Assembly: GCA_954871525.1 (NCBI GenBank)
Contig: OX940860.1
Location: 53,618,724-53,682,723, forward strand
DNA from: Parietaria judaica
Taxonomy: Eukaryota; Streptophyta; Magnoliopsida; Rosales; Urticaceae
DNA length: 64,000 nucleotides
Direction: 5' to 3'
This document shows positions 1-10,246 of the stretch, piece by piece (within the stretch, counting starts at the first letter, position 1; every line of letters starts with the position of its first letter). The translations under genes were made by a program, and so were the position numbers. Under the pieces are notes generated by a model. It saw only the letters and a program-made list of their open reading frames with translations, was not told the DNA's origin and made no database searches.

Positions 1-895
1 CCGAACCTTCAATCACTTATAACTCCTTCCCTGAACTTTTGTTCAACGCATATTTGGTACCGTTGGAAAGCTCTTGACGAGACGAAGCTGTTGATAGGTG
101 GATTGTGGTCGGAAGTCGCAGGTTTTGGCCGGAATAGTTACGGTAAGTTCCGGTTGCAAGTTTGTAAATTTACTCCGAAATAGTTCGATTTTGGAAAATC
201 TAACACCGGATTCGTGTTCGGGAGACCTGCTAGTGTTTGATAGAGGTGTTTCTCGCCGTCGCCGCCGTCAACCACCGTCGCCGGTCGCCGGAGTTTGTCG
301 CCGATCTGGAAATTAGATTAGGGTTTTTGAAGCCCTTGCCAAGGAGATCAAAACTCCTCAATCAATTTCATATTCCGACTTCCGGTAAGCTTCAATTTCG
401 ATGCCCTAGTTTCAGATGTTCAAGAATGAAATTGAGAGGGATTTGGGCTTTGAATTATGAAATTGATGTTGTTATTGGGCTTAGGATAGTTGGATTGGGC
501 TACGGGATATGTTAAATCACCGAATTGATGTTCGAATTGCTGTCTCGTTTTCCGTGCTAGAATCGAGTTCGGCCCGGTGTAAAATTTAGGGCAGCAAGGG
601 TTCATTTGGTGATTTAAGTTAATCTTTATGTGGAAATTCAGCTTAGTGATGATGTTGGCAATGTAAAATATTGCAGATCGTCACTTCGAGTTGTTTTGAG
701 AACTCGTTCAGCCGTATCGTTGGGCTGTGTGGAAGCACTGAACCTCGTGTTGTTACGAATCGAGGTAGGGGTTTCTATTATCACTTTTCGATTAATAAAA
801 TGAATTTAGTAACCGACTTTCTAATGTTAAATTTAAAAATGAATTAGGAAATGGTTTGTGATTGAATTAATTATAATTGTTGTTTCATGAAATGG

Positions 896-1016
896 TTTCC
901 GCTTCGGGCGGATGTTGTTTTTGTTTTGGACGGATGATGTTATACCCGCTTCGGGCAGAGGATGTTGTACCCGCTTCGGGCGGATGATATTATACCCGCT
1001 GCGGGCGGATGATGAG
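896..1016 (+). repeat. Short tandem CCGCTTCGGGCGGATGATG-type repeats in LTR
   Basis: Four units of roughly 25-40 bp share the core CCCGCTTCGGGC, in which CCCG and CGGG can pair around a three-base loop. The same core appears twice in each LTR of element E (about 49120-49180 and 55020-55080, opposite strand). It is therefore an old, conserved part of this LTR family. Confidence 0.7.
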
Positions 1017-1513
1017 AAGCTCACTACTGCGCAGTAGGTCGGATATCCGGATTGGATATGGATATGGATATGATATGGTTGACCCAGAGTCAACACTTTG
1101 CCGTCTTGGACTAACGACGGTTTGGCCGTCTTTGGAGGAGATAGAACCCTAGTCGGGCCGAGTCACGGTTAGGGACTTTTAGTCCACCTGTGGTCGGTTT
1201 CCATTCCCGAACTTGATTGGGTTAGTGGTGAAAAGGCGTGTGCTACTTTGACGTGGTAAATCAAAGTGTTTAGGGCTCTGTGGGTCGGATTGTGATGTTT
1301 AAATTATTTAATTCATAAAAGTGTTTTCGGAAAATCAAATAATTGCTAATGATCAATTTTTGAATGTAATAATTGGACTAACGACGGTTTGGCTATCGGG
1401 ATTTGATAATAGCTATCCCTGCTGAGCACTGTATGTGCTCATCCCTTTATTTTTCCTTCTCCCTCAGGTGGTGTACAGTGTCAGCTGTCGGACGAGGATT
1501 AGCGGGAGTTGCT

Positions 1514-1521
1514 GTTTGGAC
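1514..1521. repeat. 8-bp target-site duplication, left (GTTTGGAC)
   Basis: GTTTGGAC lies immediately before the hAT terminal repeat CAAGGTTC and is repeated exactly at 6766-6773 after the other end. Eight-base duplications are the hallmark of hAT insertion. Confidence 0.9.
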
Positions 1522-1529
1522 CAAGGTTC

Positions 1530-1670
1530 GCATTTTCGTCGATTATCGTCGATAATCGTCGATTTTCAACCTTTTCGGTAGTTACCGGTAAGTTACCGGC
1601 TCTAATACTTATCGTTTTATATACTTTTCGACGATTATCGAGCTTTTCGATAAAATCTTTTCCAACCGAT
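1530..1670. repeat. hAT left subterminal repeats
   Basis: Repeated short motifs of the type TCGTCGATTATCG and GGTAGTTACCGGTAAG cluster within the first 150 bp of the transposon. A mirrored cluster is present at the other end. In hAT elements such subterminal motifs bind transposase. Confidence 0.7.
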
Positions 1671-2391
1671 TTTTGATAAAATGCGTGTAAAAAAAAGGTA
1701 CTTTTCGGTTAAATAAAAAAACAATTTAGGGCAAATATAAATACACTTTTCTCGCCGAATTTCGACCTAATCTGGTCTTCTCGCCTCTTCTCGCCGCCTC
1801 ATGCCCATTTCTTATACTTCTCGGCGATTTTCGAGCTGGTAAGTCTTGGATTTTCGGCTAATCTTATGCTTTTCAATGGAAATCGTTTATGTGGCAAAAG
1901 TTTGGAAAGTTTGGTTTTAACCTTTTTCCACCGATTTTCTCCTAATTTTTTTTTCGAACTTTTGGGTATATTTAGGAGTTATAATCATAGATCTATATGT
2001 TTCTTGCAATTTTTCTTTCATATTAACAAGTTTTACACGATTTTGGAGATGATTTGCATAAGTTACAAAACAAAGAGTTAGTTGTTCATGAGTTAGGTTT
2101 GGAGATTGATAAAGATTGGTACTTTTAGGATTTTGAGTTGTTTTTTTTGCATTTTTATGAATATATCTTGTTGAAAACTTGTTTCCATGACTTTATTTGT
2201 AATTATTTTGTTGGATTTAGGTGAAATATATCAAGATTACAATATGTTTTAGGTTTTTTAATGTAAAAATTATAGAGAATCATATTATTTTTAAGTTTTA
2301 TAGCTATTTAATCAATTTTTTTTATGTATATAGCTAAATAATAAGTTATTGTAATAGTTTTTTATGTACTTTGGTTAATTTTTAGGCAGAT

Positions 2392-3190
2392 TGGAGGTTT
2401 AATTCGGATTTCTTAATAATTATGGCAAAAGTATTAAAAGTTTACTTTTTGTGATTTGTGAAGTAATTTATTCATTTTTTGGGGTCTTTTCGTTTATTAA
2501 ATACTTTTTGAAATATTAATATGATTTTTTGGTGTATTTTATTTGCCGATTTGAAGGTATTTCCGAATTTGTTATAATTGCGGCAAAAGTGTTTGAAGTT
2601 TCTGTTTCGTTTATTTTTAGGTAATGTACTCATATTTTTTGGTGTTTTCCTTTAGTAAATATTTATTTAAATATTAATCTGATTTTTTGGTGGAATTTAT
2701 TTGCAGATTTGAAGGTATTTCGGAATTTGTCGTAATTGAGGCAAAAGTGTTTGATGTTTCTGTTTCGTTTATTTTTTAGGTAATATACTCATATTTTTGG
2801 GTGTTTTCTTTTAGTAAATATTTTTTAAAACATTAATCTGATTTTTTGGTGGAATTTTTTTGCAGATATGAAGGTATTTCGGAATTTGTCATAATTGAGG
2901 CAAAAGTGTTTGAAGTTTATGTTTTGTTTATTTGTTAGGTAATATACTCATATTTTTGGGTGTTTTTCTTTAGTAAATATTTTTTTAAACATTAATCTGA
3001 TTTTTTGGTGGAATTTAATTTGCAGATTTGAAGGTATTTCGGAATTTGTCGTAATTGAGGCAAAAATGTTTGAAGTTTCTGTTTCGTTTATTTGTTAGGT
3101 AATATACTCATATTTTTGGGTGTTGTCCTTTAGTAAATATTTTTTTAAATATTAATCTGATTTTTTGGTGGAATTTAATTTGTTTTTTGA
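2392..3190 (+). repeat. Tandem repeat array, about 158-160 bp per unit
   Basis: About five units begin near 2392 (degenerate), 2553, 2711, 2870 and 3030, each marked by GAAGGTATTTC. Within a unit, a TTTGCAG precedes a roughly 70-bp block that ends in TTAG|GTAATATAC. Each unit therefore looks like a small exon flanked by an acceptor and a donor. The array lies in the hAT leader, directly upstream of the transposase start. Confidence 0.85.
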
Positions 3191-3281
3191 GAGAAAATTG
3201 TTATTTGCGGTAAAAGTGTTATTTGCGGTAAAAGTACCTAGTCTCGTAATTCTTATTTTTTGTTTAGGTTAAACTTTGAAG

Positions 3282-6204
3282 ATGAGTAAAGACAACATTG
3301 CGAGGGAGCATTGTACTCCTTATATGAATCCGAGCAACAACTCGGGTTTCAAGTGCAACTACTGCGGGAAGGAGATCAGAGGTGGCGGGATCACCAGAAT
3401 GAAACAACATTTGGCCGGCAACGATAAGAACAAAAATGTCGCGCCGTGTACCGAAGTCCCGAATGATGTGCGGAACCTCATCAGGGAGACTATGCAGAGT
3501 GCCCAAAAGAAGAAGCAGAAGAGGCACGATATGACAGTTAATATACGGGAAAATATTTACCAGAGCGTTGATGATTCTTCCGATGAAGACGAGATCCAGC
3601 CGTTCGACTATGAAAGAGAAGTAGCACGGCAAGTGAGAAAAAGCAGTAAGGAGGCAGCGGCCAAACAATGGGAAGAAGACCAGAGCAGAGGCGGTGCAAG
3701 CAGCGCCAGTGCCGCCACCACCCCGGCGCTGTTCGATAGGCCTTCGAAAAAACAGAAAAGACTCGATTTAATGTTTTTACCGAAGACTATTTTGAAGGTG
3801 GGCAAGTCGATAGCCAAATACTTAATCCACAAAGGGGTTCCGTGGTGCCACGCAGACGATCTTATTTTCCGTAACATGTTGTTTTGCGTAGCCGAAGCAG
3901 GTAACCTAATTTATGAGTTTATTGTTATGATTGTTTGAATTTCCGATTACGTATTAAGTTAACTATTAATAATATTGCATTTTACGAGTGTAGGCGTTGG
4001 ATGCCCGTATCCCACGTCAAAGGACATAGCGGGAAAGTATCTGACTCTTGAGTACGATGAGTGGCAGAAGTACAAGCAGGAACAGATTCCCGTGTGGCGG
4101 AAATTTGGCGTGACGATCATGTCGGACGGTTGGACCGGACCGACGAATATGTCAATCCTGAACATCATGATCTTTTCCGCGGGGAGGACAGTGTTTATCA
4201 AGGCAATCAACGCATCCTCCCATGCCAAAAATGCGCATTACTTGGGCAGGATATTTTCTGCCGTGATTGAGGAAATCGGCCCGCATAACGTCGTGCAAAT
4301 TGTGACCGACAATGCCGCTGCTTACAAAAGAGCCGGTCAAGATTTGATGGAGAAGTACAATTTGTACTGGACACCGTGCGCTGCTCACTGCATCGACTTG
4401 ATGTTTCACGACATCGGAAAAAGGAAGAGCATCGATGAGACTGTGAAGGGGTGCAGACTCATCAAGAAATTTATCTACAACCATGGCCAGGTGCTCGATA
4501 CCGTGAGGAAGACATGCAAGGGTGAGATCATCCCTCCGGGGGCGACAAGGTTTGCCACAAATTTTCTCTCCCTGACCAGCTTAAAGGGGAAGAAGGCCGG
4601 ACTCAAGGCGATGTTTATATCCGATTTGTGGGATACCTCAACGTTCAAGGAGACGAGAGAAGGGAGAGCCACGGCCACATTGTGTTTGAGCGACTCTTTT
4701 TGGGCTTCGGTTGACAATGCCTTGAGCGTGTTCGCCCCGTTGTACACAGCACTCCGGCTCGTCGACACCGAGGTGCATCCGACGATGGGTATGGTGTATC
4801 GCTTGTTCGAAATCATCGTGGCGGACCTCCGTGCACTTCAAGGAAAACAATGGGCAATCGAAATTGTGGAGGCGAGATGGCATCGAAACTTGCAGCATCC
4901 ACTGCATATTGCGGCCCACTTTTTGAACCCAAGAATTGCCTACGAGCGAGACATTGAGATGCCAGAAAATGCCATCCGAGATGTCACCAGGGTCTACGAC
5001 CGTTTGTTTTCTCATGACGACGTGACACATCTGGCCGTTGAGGTAAGATATTACTTTAATTTCATAATTTTACTTCTTGTGATTAAATAAAATGTAACTT
5101 ACTTTCTTGTATTGTAGTGCGTGCGGTTTCGTGACGCTGTAGGTCCGTTGCGCGAGCGGTCATGCGTGGCATCACGGAAGACTCTTGCACCCGCTGAGTG
5201 GTGGAGCATATTCGGGAGTCCGTGCCCCACATTGTAGAGGCTAGCAATGCGGATTTTGTCGCAGACCGCGTCTGCCTCAGTGTGTGAGAGGAACTGGAGC
5301 ACCTTTGCCCTGATCCACACCAAGCTCCGCAATCGTCTGGCGTACGCGACACTTGAGAAGCTAGTGTTTTGCAACTACAACCAGAAGCTAGCGCTGCGAG
5401 ACTTGAGGGCGCAGTACGACCAGGTCAACAAAGCCGATCCGTATGAGTACCTCACGAATTCTTTGGCTATGGCCTCTGCAGGTGTTGACTTCGAGGACGC
5501 AATTGTAGAGTGGATCCGACCAGTCCACCTCGATGACGAAGATGGCAACCCAGACCCAGAGATCGCCGAGGAAGCTCGATCATACGGAGTTGTGATCAAC
5601 CGATTCCTTGGTGAGCAAAGACTCGGTCCTACCCCCGACCCCCCAGGGGTTCATGGAGGAGTTGACTGCGGCTCAACCGCTCCTGGGCCTAGTTCCAGTC
5701 AACATCATACTCATACGACTGGTACTCATCGTAGTTCCCCTCCCCATAGCCCTTCGTATAGTGGCTGGGGTGGGGGAGGAGGTGCCACCCAGGGAGGATG
5801 GGGTGGTGGCCAGAGAGGTTGGGGAGGTGACACCCAGGGAGGATGGGGTGGCGGGCAGAGAGGTACATGTGATTACTATTCTTCTTCAAATGTATCGTTT
5901 AGTTTAATTTTGTTGATTGCATGTATATATGAATGTCAACTAATATGTTTACAAAACAGGTGACCTGAACTACGACCCTGCCAACATGGGCTACATTCCC
6001 GACCGACAGTACGACGACCAGCAGTCTCCTCAACAACAAGACGACGCATCTTCTGCTGTTGGATTCTACTTTGGAAGTGACTATCACTCTCAGAGCGAGA
6101 ACCCCGTCGACTCAATGTCTGAGTACTTAGAGACGATGTCGCTGGGAACTTCGGTGAGCACTCAGTTTGCAACTCCGCACCCTGTGTTCGAGAACGGTGT
6201 CTAG
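3282..6204 (+). pseudogene. hAT transposase (BED finger, DUF659 type), four exons, internal stop
   Basis: Proposed exons are 3282-3900, 3994-5042, 5118-5862 and 5960-6204. All introns are GT-AG and the frame is kept across them (885 codons plus stop). The N-terminus carries a BED-type zinc finger, with CNYCG near residue 26 and the histidine pair after RMKQH. The catalytic core shows the acidic residues in MSDGWTG and VTDNAAAY. The C-terminal dimerisation region follows, then a Gly/Trp-rich tail. The product would bind the element's ends and catalyse cut-and-paste transposition in the nucleus. A TAG at 5235-5237 interrupts the frame inside the dimerisation region, between two stretches that read well, so this copy is probably inactive. 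Readable sequence beyond the TAG at 6202-6204 hints that this stop may also be a mutation and that more exons follow. Confidence 0.85.
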
Positions 6205-6597
6205 GCGCATCCGTTGTATCCAAATCGTGGCATCTTTACGGAGCAACACGTATATGAGTACCACGTGAGTTACTTCCGTACACATTTCGAACCACATGGC
6301 TTGTTTTGGAACACATATCTGAACATGCATCTGGAAGCAAGTGGTGCCACCGGTGTTCTGGAAGCCCACAGGAGATCGTCGTTTTTCTGAGGTCGGAGAA
6401 GTCGATTTGAGTATTATCTATCTATTATGTGTTTGAGTTTTAGACTATGTGTTTGATAGTTTAGACTTTAGACATGTATGAGACTATGTTTTATTAGTGT
6501 TTTAGATTTGGGACTAGTGATGGAATTATATGTGTGTATGACTTTATTGACATATGTTTTGTGGTATGATATTATAAAAATATTTTGTAAGTTTTCC

Positions 6598-6757
6598 GTC
6601 GAAAAGTATCGAAAAGTGTCGATAATCCGTCGATAATCTTTGAAAAGTATCGGTAATCGGTAAGCTACAGTATTATAAGTTTTCCGTCGATTAATCGGTA
6701 AGCTATCGATTAATCCGTCGAAAACGGTAACCGATTTATCGACAATCTCGGTAAGTT
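6598..6757. repeat. hAT right subterminal repeats
   Basis: A cluster of GTCGATAATC, GTCGATTAATCGG and GGTAAGCTA-like motifs precedes the right terminal repeat. It mirrors the left cluster. Confidence 0.7.
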
Positions 6758-6765
6758 GAACCTTG

Positions 6766-6773
6766 GTTTGGAC
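6766..6773. repeat. 8-bp target-site duplication, right (GTTTGGAC)
   Basis: Exact copy of 1514-1521, directly after the hAT terminal repeat. Confidence 0.9.
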
Positions 6774-7159
6774 ACCTCGTCTTTTCATTTTGCTTCGTTG
6801 GTCTCTCTTAGGTGAATGTTAGTTTTATGTGGCCGACTTTATGTTAAAGTTGTAAAATATGTAGCGATGGATTATATAATGATGGTGATATCGTATTTTG
6901 ACTTTTATGGTGGTGTTGTACATAAAACTGTGGATTTTCAATGTTTTGATGACGTGTCTAAGTCCTATAGGCAACTTTGGTCGTGTTGTATAATATTGAC
7001 TTTGAATAGTCAATGTTTGTCGTTTATATGACGTGTACGTTGAATAGTCAATGTTATTCAAGTTTATGATTACGTGGATGTTGACCGGTCAACTCTTTAA
7101 AGTTGTCATTTATATTTTATTTTTCTTATTTCTTCTAACCCCCAATTAGGGGCGTTACA
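6774..7159 (+). mobile_element. Ty3/gypsy-type LTR, right part (copy G)
   Basis: This continues the LTR interrupted at 1521. It ends with AACCCCCAATTAGGGGCGTTACA, whose last part matches the reverse complement of the start of the element E LTR (TGTAACGCCCC). The terminal CA at 7158-7159 marks the LTR edge. What follows, CGGCCCATTAGAGCC, is not a good primer-binding site, so a solo LTR or a 3' LTR is more likely than a 5' LTR. Confidence 0.75.
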
Positions 7160-7322
7160 CGGCCCATTAGAGCCAGCCTTAAAAGCATTCATCTTCATCG
7201 TTATTCGTTTCCTTCCCGTGCTAATTTCAACAGTCACTCTCTACATTCACTCTGTACATTTAATGATGATTATAAAAAATAATGATAAGACCCGGTTATA
7301 TATCTTACAACAAAAGCGTTGA
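7160..7322. other. Unassigned sequence
   Basis: AT-rich DNA between the LTR edge and the duplicated segment. I see no gene, RNA or repeat end here. Confidence 0.4.
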
Positions 7323-8010
7323 TAGACTAACTAATCTATCAACTCTTTTTACAAAACTCTTTAATTGTAAAATGCAATTTATTGCAGGAGCTATTCGGTG
7401 AAGATTATGGATTTCGGTTTTGCAGAATGGACATTCTTCTGGTGGTTTTTGGGGTTTCAGTGAAGATTAATGCAACGATTTTTGATATGACAGGTTTTCC
7501 AACGTGGTTGTAGCTGACCAAGTTAGCTAGTAAGGCTGGACAACGTTATCCTCACCAAGCTGTACAGCTCCTTTGTCACCGGGCTGCACAACGCCTTCTT
7601 CCGCCGGTTCTGATACTGGCCGCTAAGGTTCTCGTTGAGATTCTTGATAAGGCAGAATCTATTCCCGTTGATGTTTACATTTCGGGGTTGTACAAGTGAG
7701 TTCACTATGGAATGAGGAGGACTACAATCAACGGGATCTTTGGGCCCCTTCGGATGCACCCAAATCGATTTTGCAACAGCAAGATGAACATCATTGCAAA
7801 ATATGGTTTATCTAATCTATCAACTCTTTAATTGTAAAATGCAGTTTATTGTAGGAGCTATTAAGTGAAGATTATGGATTTCAGTTCCGCATAATGGACA
7901 TTCTTCTGCTGGTTTTTGAGATTCTGGTGAAGATTAATGTAACAATTTCGATATGACAGGTTTTCCGAAGTTGATGAAGCCGACCAAGTTAGCTTGAAAG
8001 GTTGGACTTG
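7323..8010 (+). repeat. Direct duplication of about 200 bp flanking a unique insert
   Basis: The segment beginning CTAATCTATCAACTCTTT at about 7325 and running to about 7540 recurs at about 7815-8010 with scattered changes. Landmarks in both are TGCAATTTATTGCAGGAGC, GGACATTCTTCTG and GATATGACAGGTTTTCC. The 270 bp between them (about 7540-7810) is unique and has a protein-like minus-strand and plus-strand reading, but I do not recognise it. It could be a captured gene fragment or an old tandem duplication. Confidence 0.6.
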
Positions 8011-8304
8011 GTTCATGCAATAATTGCATCGACAATTACTTCAAACAATTTTTTTACATCATAAAATACAACACCATACCTTCTTAATGCTAAACAAGCT
8101 TAGATTCGAAGTTGAATGAGACATAAATTCCAAAAATAGACAAGTAACTTCATAATTATATTTTAACAACATTACATGATAGATTAATTAGTGTAATTTA
8201 TTTTTTGATTTCATAACTAGTTTTGCAATGTTATATTTTATTTATAGTGATTTCATATTTATATGTTTAATATTACTATTTTTATATTGAATTATTAATT
8301 TATA

Positions 8305-8773
8305 CGGTTAATGACGGCAAAAATACCCAAAGTTTGGTCAAAGAACCCCTCGTGTACCCAAAGTTTAAAAGTGGTGGTAAAAATACCCAAAGTCCCATTT
8401 GGGGAGTTGGCCACTTCATTCCCATAACGCCATTAACTTACCCGTTAACTATGGCCACGCGGACAAACGTGGGTTGCTGATATAACAATTTTCGCCACAT
8501 GGATGAGCCCAAATCAGCCTCGTTTACGACAAAACTACGAATTAAACCCCTAATAAATACTATTTAATACAACTAATTGAACCCCTAATGATTACATTTA
8601 ACAAAACAAATTTGTCCACGTGGCCAGAGTTAATAGGTAAGTTAACGGCGTTACGAGAATGGAGTGGTCAACTCCCTAAATGCGACTTTGGGTATTTTTG
8701 CCATCACTTTTAAACTTTGGGTACACGAGGGGTTCTTTGACCAAACTTTGGGTATTTTAGCCGTCATTAACCC
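8305..8773 (-). mobile_element. Long-TIR MITE, copy 1 (Mutator-like)
   Basis: This 469-bp element has long imperfect inverted repeats of well over 100 bp. The left end reads GGTTAATGACGGCAAAAATA and the right end is its complement. It is flanked by the 9-bp direct repeat TAATTTATA at 8296-8304 and 8774-8782, which fits Mutator-like insertion. There is no coding capacity. Its centre is inverted relative to copies 2-4 in this window. Confidence 0.85.
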
Positions 8774-8782
8774 TAATTTATA

Positions 8783-10007
8783 TATCAGTCTCATACTCTA
8801 GAAAAAAATTATTATCTTATAAATTTAGCTAGTTGGGTCCCGAATCAGGACTTGACAAAATTGAACTTCTACTGTATCCTAAACGCTTTTATAGATCCAA
8901 AACCTCCCTAACGAAAAGGGCAACGATTATCCGATGTCACACCTAGTTGCTGTGTTTTGAAAATTTTAGATTTTGTTATTTGAGAAGGGTTTTCTTTTTC
9001 CCTTGCAGTATCTATTTGATGATTGATTGAATTTGTTGAACCTCGATGTTAGATAAACAATCGTCGACAAGAAGGAAAATTGTGGCCAAGTGTCCTCGAC
9101 ATTTAATTATATACATGTGTTTTGATGAATAGCTAATGTGAGATTAAATCTAAAAGTTATAAATGCTAGAGAGGATTTGTAAGAAATAGAGAGCGAATTG
9201 TTGACACCCAAGTTCATTGCATATTTCCGAGAGAGTATATGTGTAACCGAAAAAGCTCTGTATAATTGTTCTTATGATAATAAAACTTCAATTAGACAAT
9301 CTACAGCCTTTAAAATAGCTTGAGAGGTGCCGAGCCAAGTAAAAATCTTTTGCGTCATCTCAATTTCATTTACTTTTCCGTAATTATAAATTTATCGATT
9401 GTTGTTTTTTTCTTTTCCGCACAGCTTATAATTCAAATGACCCGTCGCAAAGGTCAAGCCATCCAATGATTCATCCAACAAGATAAAAAGCTCTACATTA
9501 TTTATGCAAACACACCAAACGGCCATGGACCCCCTAAACTCAAAAGAAAAAAACAAGATAAAAAGAAACCATTTTCTTCTAGTTTGACCCTTCACAAAAA
9601 CTACACAAGATATTATTTTTACATATTTATATGTGTGCTCCTCCAACTCTTTTGAGAGGTCCCACAAGCCACTAACACCAAAAAAGTATAGAGAAAAGCC
9701 CCACTAAGAAAGTGCCTCCATCATTTCCCACTAACCATCCCCACCAGTGGCTCAAAAGAGAAGAGCATATTGACAAATCCTCTTCTTTGGCAAGGGGCAA
9801 AAAGGGAATGCTTCCTTTTTATAAGGCATTGCATTGACATCAATGAATTGAACCCTGATTTGAAAAAACAAGTCCAAGAAAGCAGCCACAATGGCATCTG
9901 ACACTGATTGCATTTTGAAGCAACTAAATATGGGGGTTGGGATAGGACAACTAAGCTCTGGGACCCACATGAGCATCTAGTGCAACTTTCTATATAATAA
10001 TTAGCAA
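8783..10007. other. Intergenic, no gene recognised
   Basis: AT-rich sequence with a few short reading frames on the minus strand (9392-9667, 9752-9976), none with a recognisable family motif. It lies downstream of the UNE12-like gene. Confidence 0.4.
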
Positions 10008-10166
10008 CTAATACCCCCTAAATTTTACTCATTAGTTCATTTCCCCCGTCAAAGTTTACTCTGGCGCATTTCCCCCCTTAACTTTCATTATCATGACGAG
10101 GCAAAGCCCACAGAGATCAAGCCTAGGGGGGAAATGCACTAACGAGTAAAGTTCAGGGGGTAATAG
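10008..10166. repeat. Small fold-back MITE
   Basis: The arms 10008-10048 and 10126-10166 are near-complementary. Each contains TACTCATTAGTTCATTTCCCCC-like sequence, and they are separated by about 77 bp. There is no coding capacity and I could not find a clear target-site duplication. It ends about 80 bp from the UNE12-like stop codon, so it probably lies in that gene's 3' untranslated region. Confidence 0.6.
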
Positions 10167-10246
10167 TGAGATTTACTCCTTTTTTTTTGTTTTTTTTTTT
10201 GGGGAGTTGGGGTAAGTTTGCATATATAATTTCTTCTATAGGACGT

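Larger units (their letters stand above)
1..1521 (+). mobile_element. Ty3/gypsy-type LTR, left part (divergent copy G)
   Basis: This stretch matches, with many differences, the reverse complement of the two LTRs of element E (48290-50410 and 54186-56292). Shared landmarks include a GGAATAGT block near 130, a CTAACACCGGA block near 200, the Arg/Val-rich GC block near 250-300, a splice-donor-like CGGTAAGC near 383, the CGGGCGGAT repeats near 900-1015 and a GGTGGTGT..CAGTGTCAG block near 1468. The window begins inside the LTR; by comparison about 200 bp are missing on the left. The copy is interrupted at 1521 by a hAT element and resumes at 6774. Whether it is a solo LTR or the 3' LTR of an element to the left cannot be decided here. 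Confidence 0.75.
1522..6765 (+). mobile_element. Complete hAT DNA transposon (element F)
   Basis: The element is 5244 bp long, starts with CAAGGTTC and ends with the inverted copy GAACCTTG. It is flanked by a perfect 8-bp direct repeat. Subterminal regions at both ends are dense in short TCGTCGATAATCG-like motifs, as expected for transposase binding. It encodes a BED-finger, DUF659-type hAT transposase at 3282-6204. Removing it and one target copy rejoins the gypsy-type LTR on both sides. The boundaries are firm; present-day activity is doubtful because of an in-frame stop codon. Confidence 0.92.

Noticed and set aside
2392..3190. CRISPR-like array
   Set aside because: Units are about 158-160 bp tandem repeats without short repeat-spacer structure, in a plant transposon.
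4152..5352. Minus-strand frames opposite the hAT transposase
   Set aside because: Antisense shadows of a clear plus-strand gene.
7523..7759. 78-codon minus-strand frame
   Set aside because: No family resemblance, and the plus-strand reading of the same segment looks equally protein-like; not supported as a gene.
9752..9976. Possible microRNA-like sequence TTGCCAAAGAAGAGG on the minus strand
   Set aside because: Resembles the first bases of miR399 but no complementary arm forms a hairpin nearby.
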